Below are positions 16,766 to 22,912 of a stretch of DNA of 22,912 bases, one piece after another. The translations under genes were made by a program, and so were the position numbers. The notes under the pieces are model-generated. The model saw only the letters and a program-made list of their open reading frames with translations. It searched no databases and had not been told where the DNA came from. Within the stretch, counting starts at the first letter, position 1, and each line of letters starts with the position of its first letter. The stretch comes from JANRKG01 sp033763635 (lineage in GTDB: Bacteria > Cyanobacteriota > Cyanobacteriia > GCF-001939115). Location of the stretch: assembly GCA_033763635.1 (NCBI GenBank), contig JANRKG010000399.1, positions 1 through 22,912 on the forward strand. Reading direction: 5' to 3'.

Positions 16766-16771
16766 CCTCCT
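16766..16771 (-). promoter_or_regulatory. Perfect Shine-Dalgarno of the holin-like gene
   Basis: AGGAGG on the minus strand, 6 nt before the ATG at 16759. It is stronger than most in this window and implies high translation. Confidence 0.8.
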
Positions 16772-16794
16772 ATGAATTCAAAAAGAAAAGATAG

Positions 16795-16861
16795 AGGCAG
16801 AAGGTAGAAGGAAAAACAGGGTTAGAGCGACTGTTCCTTTTGCCCTCTGCCTTTTGCCTTC
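16795..16861. repeat. Inverted GGCAGAA-type heptamer repeats between the Pmp3 and holin-like genes
   Basis: AGGCAGAAGGTAGAAGG (16795-16811) faces CCTTTTGCCCTCTGCCTTTTGCCTTC (16836-16861). The two blocks are imperfect complements, so they can pair as an intercistronic hairpin on the minus-strand transcript that follows the Pmp3-like stop at 16863. Confidence 0.5.
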
Positions 16862-16862
16862 A

Positions 16863-17048
16863 CTAAATCGCACCGGGTTGTTCGTTTTCTTCGCGCTTGG
16901 CAATCGCCCAGACAGCATGAATGCTACCGGGAACCCAACCCAGGAGAGTGAGCACAATATTAATCACAAGCGTTGGGCCGACTCCATAGGTGAGGAATAC
17001 GCCAACGGGTGGCAGGAAGATGCCAAGTAAAATACGAGCGAGTTTCAT
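16863..17048 (-). CDS. Pmp3/YqaE family small membrane protein
   Basis: The 61-residue protein has two transmembrane helices (about 4-20 and 28-50) and the family signature IFLPPVGVFL ... NIVLTLLGWVPGSIHAVWAI. Pmp3/YqaE proteins are stress-inducible proteolipids; in yeast and plants they affect membrane potential and salt tolerance. In bacteria the role is less clear. Length is at the usual 50-65. AGAGGTGG precedes the ATG at 17048 at good spacing. It is followed by the holin-like gene and preceded by the 202-aa helical protein, all minus strand. Confidence 0.93.
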   Translation of the reverse strand: MKLARILLGIFLPPVGVFLTYGVGPTLVINIVLTLLGWVPGSIHAVWAIAKREENEQPGAI

Positions 17049-17132
17049 AAAGCCACCTCTTTTAACAAAGGGAAAATTTAATTTGCACTAAAATTCAGCT
17101 TTCCTTTTCCCAACCTTATCGCTTTTTCTCTT

Positions 17133-17168
17133 CCCCTAACCCTCTCTCAGGAGAGAAAGGGTTAGGGG
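17133..17168. repeat. Palindrome between the 202-aa gene and the Pmp3-like gene
   Basis: CCCCTAACCC (17133-17142) pairs with GGGTTAGGGG (17159-17168); TCTCTC (17143-17148) pairs with GAGAGA (17151-17156), leaving a 2-nt AG loop and an AA bulge. It is stable enough to pause or terminate minus-strand transcription, but no T-run follows, so a dispersed palindrome (REP-like) is equally possible. Confidence 0.55.
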
Positions 17169-17214
17169 CTAAAGTCTACATTGGGAGGGACTTCGGGCAA
17201 TGAGCCTGACTGAC

Positions 17215-17823
17215 CTATCGGCGTTTTTGCAGGAATTCCCGGATTTGTTGACGAAGCTGCCGTTCTTTCCTCGCAGCGGAAGCCCCTGCTTCACTGGCTT
17301 TCCCTTGCAGAACTTCCTGTTGCTGTTCTAAAGGAAGTGTTCCTGCAACTTCTGCCTTGGCACGAGTGGTTTCATACCAGTTCGCAGCCTTATCTAGCTG
17401 TTGCTTGGCGGTTGCATATCGATCGCTATACCGCTCAGATAGCTCTGTATTGACCGTTGCAACTCGATTCCTGGCTCCTGCATAGTGATCGCGCCACTTC
17501 GGATATTCCCGATCTAACTGCGTTGTCAAGCGTTTACCCAGAATGGAAAATACTTTTCCTGCTATGCGCCTAAAATCGCTTGTTTTAGAAGTAGTAGAAG
17601 GATTTTCTGTTGCTTCAGAAGTTTTCCCACTGCTGTTCTCAACCGTTGTTGAAAAATTGTTGCGGGCGATCGTCCTGGCTTCTCCAGTTCCTTCCCGAAC
17701 TTCGGTAAGAACTTGAGTCGCTGCATCCCGAAGAATATTGCGAATGCGAGTAGCCCGTGACATGCCTACAGGTTTTTCCTGCTGCCCATGAATAGCATTA
17801 TGTTCTTGCATCGGATCAGTCAT
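17215..17823 (-). CDS. Basic helical protein of unknown function
   Basis: The 202-residue protein has no signal peptide or membrane helix. It is rich in A, R, K, Q and E. Predicted parts are a short N-terminal amphipathic helix (SRATRIRNILRDAATQVL, 22-39), a Ser/Thr/Asn-rich linker (about 55-82), and a long helical, probably coiled-coil half (about 84-200) with many YxxxR and QQ patterns ending QIREFLQKRR. It resembles no enzyme family. GGAGGGG lies 4 nt before the ATG at 17823, a strong ribosome-binding site. It is separated from the Pmp3-like gene by the palindrome at 17133-17168, so co-transcription is uncertain. Confidence 0.65.
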   Translation of the reverse strand: MTDPMQEHNAIHGQQEKPVGMSRATRIRNILRDAATQVLTEVREGTGEARTIARNNFSTTVENSSGKTSEATENPSTTSKTSDFRRIAGKVFSILGKRLTTQLDREYPKWRDHYAGARNRVATVNTELSERYSDRYATAKQQLDKAANWYETTRAKAEVAGTLPLEQQQEVLQGKASEAGASAARKERQLRQQIREFLQKRR

Positions 17824-18059
17824 GATACCCCTCCCGAATGGGTTACAAAGCGCGATCTTGAAACCACAGCGAGTGGGTGATGGGGCATCGGTAAGGGAAT
17901 TTTGCTTTACCGAGGCGATTCCCGACAGGGTTGACAGGAAGTGCTGTAGGATTCGATCGCTGACATCCTCATGATGCCAAATGATTTTCCATTTCTCCGG
18001 TCAGGATAACCCACCTTAAAAGGGTGACACCCCTACCAAGGGAAAGGTTGAGTGTTTTC

Positions 18060-19418
18060 TCAAGAAGGAGGAAAGGCATGACAGTGGGCTAAAAATCGCC
18101 TGGGAAGGTCGAGTTGTATTCCAAAGTGAAGATGAACATAGGAAGCATGAACTTGATATAGGTGCCACCCTTCAGATGCAATGGGTAGACTCGAATGATA
18201 TCCCTGTAAGGCGTAAAGGGGTTCAGATGGTTGGGCTAATAGCTCCGATCGGTGAAATTCATGGCCCCATACTGTCTTTCCTGCGGGCATGAGAGGAGTC
18301 TCTCTAAGCACGGTTGCTTGGCGATATCCCAATTTTAACCGATCGCTCATTTTTGCGATCGTTGGCAGGATTCCCACCATCGGCCAGGACTGCCCTGCAA
18401 AATCAACAATTGCTTCCCCTAAATACATCAATCCCCCACACTCGGCATAGGTGGGGATTCCCCGTTGAATCGCTCGTTGGACGGCTTTTCGTGCAGATCC
18501 ATTAGCTGCCAGTTGTTCCGCAAACACTTCTGGAAATCCTCCCCCAAAGTAAAACCCCTGGGCTTGGGGCGGGGGGGCATTGTCCTGTAAAGGACTCCAG
18601 GGAATCAGGTCAGCCCCCAGGCGCGTCAAGATATCGAGATTATCCTGATAGTAGAAGTTGAAAGCAGCATCCTGGGCGATCGCAATTGGAACTCTGGAAT
18701 GGGGAATGGGAAAGGGGGAAGGGGGAATGGAATTTGAGTTTTTAACTTGCAGAAGCGGGAGGAGTAAATCCCAGTTAAAACAGGTGTCTGCCAGATAGGT
18801 GAGGCGATCGACCAATGCACTCAACCCCGGAAATTCCCCTGTAGGAACTAAACCTAAATGGCGATCGGGAATAGTTAGAGCATCCTGGCGGCGCAGGACC
18901 CCCAGAATTGGGATTGCGAGGGGTTCCAGGGCAGCTGTTAGGAGTTCCAGGTGTCGATCGCTGCCCACCCGATTGAGAATGACCCCCACGACCTGTAGCC
19001 CAGGGTCCAGGGTGCAGTAGCCGTGAACGATCGCAGCGATCGATCGAGACAAACGACTGCAATCTACAACCAAGATCACTGGGAGATTTAAGAGCTTTGC
19101 AACATGGGCCGTACTTCCCCGATCCTCAATTCCTGAAGCCCCGTCAAAGAGTCCCATCACTCCTTCGACCAGGGCATATTCTACTCCCCTGGTATACTGT
19201 TCAAAACATTGCTGAATATAGGCTTCTGAAGTCAGAATGGGGTCTAGATTAAAAGAGGGAAGGCCCGTGACATGCTGGTGAAACATGGGGTCAATGTAAT
19301 CGGGTCCAACCTTGAAGGATTGGACCCGATCGGAACGTTTGCACAACGATGCCAGGAGAGACAGGGTAATAGTTGTTTTTCCCACACCGCTGCGTTCACC
19401 CGCAATGACAAGAGACAT
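18060..19418 (-). CDS. cbiA: Cobyrinate a,c-diamide synthase
   Basis: CbiA/CobB uses ATP and glutamine to amidate the a and c side chains of cobyrinic acid in vitamin B12-type (in cyanobacteria, pseudocobalamin) synthesis. The 452 residues have an N-terminal dethiobiotin-synthetase-like ATPase domain with P-loop GERSGVGKTT (7-16), the VGPDYIDP block (37-44) and EGVMGLFDG (85-93), and a C-terminal class I glutamine-amidotransferase domain with nucleophile C327 in YAECGGLMYL and the SYVHLHFG block of the catalytic His. The interdomain linker (about 226-243, NSNSIPPSPFPIPHSRVP) is encoded by a G-rich heptamer-type repeat at 18694-18732. No cobalamin riboswitch is visible upstream; the 5' flank to the next gene is only 69 bp. 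Confidence 0.96.
   Translation of the reverse strand: MSLVIAGERSGVGKTTITLSLLASLCKRSDRVQSFKVGPDYIDPMFHQHVTGLPSFNLDPILTSEAYIQQCFEQYTRGVEYALVEGVMGLFDGASGIEDRGSTAHVAKLLNLPVILVVDCSRLSRSIAAIVHGYCTLDPGLQVVGVILNRVGSDRHLELLTAALEPLAIPILGVLRRQDALTIPDRHLGLVPTGEFPGLSALVDRLTYLADTCFNWDLLLPLLQVKNSNSIPPSPFPIPHSRVPIAIAQDAAFNFYYQDNLDILTRLGADLIPWSPLQDNAPPPQAQGFYFGGGFPEVFAEQLAANGSARKAVQRAIQRGIPTYAECGGLMYLGEAIVDFAGQSWPMVGILPTIAKMSDRLKLGYRQATVLRETPLMPAGKTVWGHEFHRSELLAQPSEPLYALQGYHSSLPIASEGWHLYQVHASYVHLHFGIQLDLPRRFLAHCHAFPPS
18694..18732. repeat. Heptamer-type short tandem repeat inside cbiA
   Basis: Units of the GGGGAAT/GGGAAAG/GGGGGAA kind repeat over about 38 bp inside the coding region. They stay in frame and encode the Pro/Ser-rich linker between the ATPase and amidotransferase domains. 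Confidence 0.7.
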
Positions 19419-19487
19419 AGCAATTGAGAAGAGAGATCATTTTCTAGCTTGCCAGAAAACGTAAGGCATCCCTGCTGTGACTTGTAA

Positions 19488-19850
19488 TTATTGATAAGGT
19501 TTCATCGCAGACAGTTGATAATCGATCGCTCTACGAAACCCGACATCATTCATTCGCTCCGGAGGAACGAGATTTTGATCGATCGCACTTTGCACAATAT
19601 CTCTGGAAGTTACTGACCCAAGATGATGTTGCAGTAACAATTGTCCTGCGCTGGGAATTCCCTGATCTTCAAAAGCTCCCTGATAGGCCAGCGTTGCCAC
19701 TTCAAAAGGATCGAGATTGGAAACAACTTGAGGGATGGCGATATCCGCAGATTGTTGGGATGTCACAGAAGATTGGGCTTGAGCCGAAGTTGCGATCGTG
19801 CCAGCAAGCATTAAAGCCGAAAATCCTGCAATTAAAAAACGAGTCATCAT
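19488..19850 (-). CDS. Small secreted protein of unknown function
   Basis: The 120-residue product has a clear signal peptide (TRFLIAGFSALMLAGTIA...), with likely cleavage after AQA at about residue 25. The mature 95 residues are mainly helical: NLDPFEVATLAYQGAFEDQGI, then GQLLLQHHLGSVTSRDIVQSAIDQNLVPPERMNDVGFRRAIDYQLSAM. No cysteines or catalytic motifs are seen and no family is recognised; I infer a periplasmic helical protein. The first two codons are both ATG (19850, 19847), with only a weak AGG upstream. It stands alone between cbiA and the oxidoreductase, both on the same strand. Confidence 0.75.
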   Translation of the reverse strand: MMTRFLIAGFSALMLAGTIATSAQAQSSVTSQQSADIAIPQVVSNLDPFEVATLAYQGAFEDQGIPSAGQLLLQHHLGSVTSRDIVQSAIDQNLVPPERMNDVGFRRAIDYQLSAMKPYQ

Positions 19851-20036
19851 AATTTAAGCCTGATGTGTTTTCAAAAAGGTTTTGAAGGTCGTAATCAGAT
19901 CAGGCTAAGAAATGTTTGATTCTCATTCCTCTATCCCAGGGCAACTACTTTTTGATACTTTAGTTACACTTTCTCTTTAATATTTCTGCTGAAGGACGAT
20001 AAAAACAAGGGCAAAAGGAAAGTTTATGTCCTCAGT

Positions 20037-22322
20037 TTATGCTTTCTTGGGATTCTTTCCATAGACGAAGACTGGAACTCGCTTATAGGCAGGAGTGCCC
20101 GATCGCGGATCGATCGTTGCCTTGAAAATCGCATTCACCTCTGGGTAGAACATCAAAGCCGCACCTTCCCGAATGGAACCGTAAATCACCTCTACATTTT
20201 CTAACTGACCTGCATCCCCTTGAACCGTAACCCGTTGATGTTCCGTAAATCCGGCCCGTTCTCCATCTTGCTGGTTCATGAGAATGCAATTTCGGTGAGG
20301 CATTCCTCGATATCGATCCCCCGGTTTATAAACGACTGTATTATGTTGGGAATAACTGCGGCCCGTTCCCAGAATTAACACAATTCCCTGAGTCTCTTCA
20401 GATATCCCAAAATCTGTTTTGACGGGAATGGTTAACTGGGGCAAAGGTGTTGTAAACATTTGAGCTTTGCCTGAAGAAGTGGGAAAACTGGGGTCGGTAA
20501 AAATGCGATTGGCGATCGTAAACTCTTCCTGGGTATCGTCCAGTTCTCCAATTTTTTCGTATCCCGGAATTGTCCTCGCGATTAACTCTCTGACATAGCG
20601 AGTATCCTGAAGTTTGCGCCAATCAAGGGGACGATCGCCCAACAACCGATAAGCCAACTCTGCCAGAAATTCCACTTCTGAAATTAAGTTCCCTTCCTTC
20701 AAATGGGAAGTTCCCTCATCATTGAGCCGGACAAAATTATTACCAGATTCTACTGTTGTTTTATGAGGATTTTCGAAGCGGGCAAATACAGGCAAAATCA
20801 CAGTATTCTGGGCCGCTAAACCATGAAAATGTCCCTGGTTCGGTTTAGTTGCGAGATACAAGATCGTTTCAATCTTACCAAGGGCTTGTTTTGCCTGGGT
20901 CAGATCTGGATTTGCACCATATAAATTTCCTCCCAGACATAACAAAGTATCGATTTTTCCTGCATCTGCCGCTTCAATCAATGCACGAGTATCGTATCCC
21001 TGAACTCGACTCAACGGCTTCTGAAGCAAGATTTCTAGCGCTTCTTGAATTTCCTTACGCAATTTGACAGTTACACCCATTGAGCCAAATCCCTGGACAT
21101 TGGAGTGCCCTCGAATTGGCATGGTGCCCGCCCCTTCTTTCCCTGCATTCCCTGTCAACAATGCAGTATTCGCAATGCTGAAAATGTTATCTACCCCGTT
21201 GCGTTGCTGGGTGGCTCCCATTGCCCAGGCGAATACAACCCGATCGCTCGTTGCAATTATCCGAGCCGCGATTTCAATCTCCTCTTGGGAAATTCCACAA
21301 GTTTCTGTAATGAACTCCCAGGAAGTATTTTGTGCTTGTTCAACAACCGCTTCCCATCCTTCTGTATGATTTTTGAGATAATCAAAGCGAATCTGATTAG
21401 TTTCTAACAGAGATTTTTGAATTCCCACAAATAGGGCTACGTCACTGCCAGGAATGGGTTGTAGATACAGAGAAGAAATATCCGATCCGCGTAGCAAAGA
21501 CTTCAATGGATAGGCTGGGGAGGCAAATCGCACTAATCCAACCTCAATGAGGGGATTAATCACAATGACTTTTCCACCCCGTTCCCGCAATTGAATCAAT
21601 TCATTCATCAATCGGGGATGATTGGCAGGTGCATTTGACCCCACCAACACCACACAATCTGACTGCTTCAAGCTCTCCAGGCTCACCATTGAAGTGCCGG
21701 AGCCAAACATCTGCTTCAATCCCACCGTTGAGGCTGCATGGCAAAGATCAGAACAATCTGCCAGGTTATTCGACCCCAATGCCCGAATGAGTAATTGCAA
21801 CAGATAAGCCGCTTCATTCGACGATCGCCCCGAACTATAAGACGCAACCCGCTCCGGCAGTTTGCGAAATGCCGTTTCTGCAATCTCATACACCGCATCC
21901 CAGGAAATTCGTTCAAACCGAGATTGTCCTGCCCGCCGAAGGACCGGATAACTCCACCTTCCCAGACGATCGGCCTCCTGGGAAGTTAATTGCTGCAATG
22001 TCTCCAAATCATGTTGTTCAAAGAATTGAGGAGCCAATCCAGGTTGTAGTTCTGCGGCGATCGCCTCCACACTCTTGGCACACCGTTGCAACACCTCCCC
22101 GTCTTCATTCACAAACCCTCCCTTTTGCCCTCCTGTTCCCCATGCACAGGAAAGACAAGCGCTTTTGTGCATCAGCGTCTGCCAGATCTTCGGCCCATCG
22201 GGTGACAGGGTTTTCTCCGCCCAATACTGGATGACAGGCATCCCACCCCCGATTTCTGGAGTGTTCTCACTGGGTTTTGGAGAAGCGATCGTCTGGGGTT
22301 CCGGTGGGGTGTGATTGGGCAT
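20037..22322 (-). CDS. FdhF/YdeP family molybdopterin-dependent oxidoreductase (formate-dehydrogenase-like)
   Basis: The 761-residue protein carries the molybdopterin oxidoreductase fold. An N-terminal Cys cluster SACLSCAWG ... RCAKS (C56, C59, C81) can bind an iron-sulfur cluster. DLCHAAS (C194 region), VVLVGSNAPANHPRLM, WAMGATQQRNGVDN, GNAGKEGAGTMPIRGHSNVQG and the C-terminal dinucleotide-binding LGTGRSYSQHNT and MPHRNCILMN blocks follow. It matches the YdeP-type FdhF relatives, whose substrate is not firmly known. No selenocysteine or FdhD maturation gene is visible nearby. A TTG at 22346 would add eight residues, but the ATG at 22322 has GGAG at 7 nt and is chosen. A Pro/Ser-rich tail of about 30 residues precedes the fold. 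Confidence 0.92.
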   Translation of the reverse strand: MPNHTPPEPQTIASPKPSENTPEIGGGMPVIQYWAEKTLSPDGPKIWQTLMHKSACLSCAWGTGGQKGGFVNEDGEVLQRCAKSVEAIAAELQPGLAPQFFEQHDLETLQQLTSQEADRLGRWSYPVLRRAGQSRFERISWDAVYEIAETAFRKLPERVASYSSGRSSNEAAYLLQLLIRALGSNNLADCSDLCHAASTVGLKQMFGSGTSMVSLESLKQSDCVVLVGSNAPANHPRLMNELIQLRERGGKVIVINPLIEVGLVRFASPAYPLKSLLRGSDISSLYLQPIPGSDVALFVGIQKSLLETNQIRFDYLKNHTEGWEAVVEQAQNTSWEFITETCGISQEEIEIAARIIATSDRVVFAWAMGATQQRNGVDNIFSIANTALLTGNAGKEGAGTMPIRGHSNVQGFGSMGVTVKLRKEIQEALEILLQKPLSRVQGYDTRALIEAADAGKIDTLLCLGGNLYGANPDLTQAKQALGKIETILYLATKPNQGHFHGLAAQNTVILPVFARFENPHKTTVESGNNFVRLNDEGTSHLKEGNLISEVEFLAELAYRLLGDRPLDWRKLQDTRYVRELIARTIPGYEKIGELDDTQEEFTIANRIFTDPSFPTSSGKAQMFTTPLPQLTIPVKTDFGISEETQGIVLILGTGRSYSQHNTVVYKPGDRYRGMPHRNCILMNQQDGERAGFTEHQRVTVQGDAGQLENVEVIYGSIREGAALMFYPEVNAIFKATIDPRSGTPAYKRVPVFVYGKNPKKA

Positions 22323-22451
22323 AGGAGTTCTCCAGAGTGAAAGCAATGGGTGAGGAGTAGGTTTATTCTAAAGCATTCTTTTGGGGCGATCGGTTTAGGT
22401 GATTTGCAATTGAAACCTATCACATCCAATATTGGCTAACCTTTCCTGCTA

Positions 22452-22480
22452 TTGACCTTTTGTAAAACCATTGCTATGCT
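22452..22480 (+). promoter_or_regulatory. Extended -10 sigma-70-type promoter ahead of tRNA-Val
   Basis: TTGACC (22452-22457) and TATGCT (22475-22480) are separated by 17 bp, and TGC directly before the -10 gives an extended -10. Transcription would begin near 22486, about 80 bp upstream of the tRNA. This is the best promoter-like sequence I see in the window. Confidence 0.6.
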
Positions 22481-22485
22481 AGCTG

Positions 22486-22529
22486 AGCATTACTTACAGA
22501 GTTAAATTCTTTGGCTTAAAAGTAATGCT
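22486..22529 (+). promoter_or_regulatory. Hairpin at the predicted 5' end of the tRNA-Val precursor
   Basis: AGCATTACTT (22486-22495) pairs perfectly with AAGTAATGCT (22520-22529) across a 24-nt loop. The left arm begins where the promoter at 22452-22480 predicts the transcript starts, so the primary RNA could be capped by this stem. Confidence 0.45.
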
Positions 22530-22565
22530 TGTACTGAGCTTTCATCTGACTGGAACTCTTTACTT

Positions 22566-22637
<72 letters not shown>

Positions 22638-22717
22638 TAGAAGTTGAAACTCTTGTTGAGTGTGCATTAAATAGTACATTTGCTCACCCCTGTAAGGAAT
22701 CTGAAAATATGCGAAAA

Positions 22718-22754
22718 GATTCTCGCGAATCAGCTTAAACCGCATATTATGCGG
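22718..22754. repeat. Two small hairpins between tRNA-Val and the insertion sequence
   Basis: GATTC-TCGC-GAATC (22718-22731) is followed by CCGCAT-ATT-ATGCGG (22740-22754, 6-bp arms). They lie 18-54 bp from the IS end and may be a terminator pair, an IS target preference site, or chance. Confidence 0.35.
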
Positions 22755-22771
22755 AAATAATCTATATAAGT

Positions 22772-22912
22772 GGCTTTGTTGCATGATTAGAAAAACAGTC
22801 AGGTTCGCCTTGAGATCGTCCTGGTTTAAGCTTCAACTTTGTAGCTGTCGGGCTTAGCAATTTGAATCATGCGGTTGAGCGCAGCACATTTGATAAATAA
22901 CTCCACTGCTTG
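22772..22912. mobile_element. IS5-like insertion sequence, one end (partial)
   Basis: GGCTTTGTTGCATGATTAG at 22772 looks like a terminal inverted repeat of IS5-type elements. It is followed 54 bp later by the minus-strand 3' end of a transposase. The other end lies outside the window, so neither the target duplication nor completeness can be checked. Confidence 0.65.
22826..22912 (-). CDS. IS5-like transposase, C-terminal end (partial)
   Basis: The minus-strand frame running in from the window edge reads VELFIKCAALNRMIQIAKPD and ends SYKVEA before a TAA at 22826-22828. This FIKCAALNRM...PDSY end is typical of DDE transposases of the IS5 group. Only 28 codons are inside the window, so the catalytic residues cannot be judged. 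It lies inside the element whose end is at 22772. Confidence 0.65.
   Translation of the reverse strand, partial: QAVELFIKCAALNRMIQIAKPDSYKVEA

Noticed and set aside
17995..18059. Terminator downstream of cbiA (GGGTGACACCC)
   Set aside because: The arms leave almost no loop and no T-run follows on the minus strand.
19419..19487. Cobalamin riboswitch ahead of cbiA
   Set aside because: Only 69 bp separate cbiA from the next gene and no B12-box-like sequence or complex fold is visible.
22350..22364. Minus-strand ACTCCTCACCC resembling the Yfr1 small-RNA core ACUCCUCACAC
   Set aside because: One core base differs and no flanking stem-loops or terminator are present; it lies just upstream of an ordinary start codon.

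Overview
The window comes from a cyanobacterium. It carries chlorophyll synthase (chlG), a small photosystem II protein of the Psb35 type, a cyanobacterial-type phosphoenolpyruvate carboxylase, a DUF2862 protein, and HIP1 octamers (GCGATCGC, for example at 1890-1897, 3369-3376, 6848-6855 and 18676-18683). The mix of heptanucleotide short tandem repeats, a TTCGACTACGCTCAGGG-type dispersed repeat and an Uma2 nuclease gene fits a filamentous or Leptolyngbya-like lineage, but that placement is inference.

Layout. 1-112 is the 3' end of an unrecognised gene. 113-700 is a gene-free, hairpin-rich stretch. 701-1585 is an A+T-rich DUF6625 glycosyltransferase-like gene, converging with hisF (histidine biosynthesis, minus). 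An Uma2 nuclease (minus) follows. 3115-8257 is a plus-strand run: DUF2862 small protein, a Get3d-like ATPase with a C-terminal alpha-crystallin-type domain, chlG, a bifunctional class A penicillin-binding protein and psb35. The first three genes are 8 and 10 bp apart and are probably one transcription unit. 8518-12264 is minus: a small secreted protein and ppc (carbon fixation into oxaloacetate). A single-domain response regulator (plus) then converges with pgm (glucose-1-P/glucose-6-P interconversion, minus). 14707-17823 is a minus-strand membrane group: a 474-aa protein with a voltage-sensor-like segment, a holin-4 family membrane protein, a Pmp3/YqaE protein and a basic helical 202-aa protein. 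cbiA (cobalamin pathway), a small secreted protein and an FdhF/YdeP-type molybdopterin oxidoreductase follow, all minus. A tRNA-Val(CAC) with a good upstream promoter stands at 22566-22637, and the window ends inside an IS5-like insertion sequence.

Most of the window is housekeeping and photosynthetic. The most interesting points are: the DUF2862-Get3d-chlG cluster, whose ATPase has a badly degenerate P-loop; the channel-like S2-S3 motif in a protein with no visible pore; a predicted transcript start that falls exactly on a hairpin ahead of tRNA-Val; and repeat elements that have entered coding or near-coding sequence in cbiA and pgm. I found no CRISPR array, phage module, toxin-antitoxin pair or recognisable defence island.
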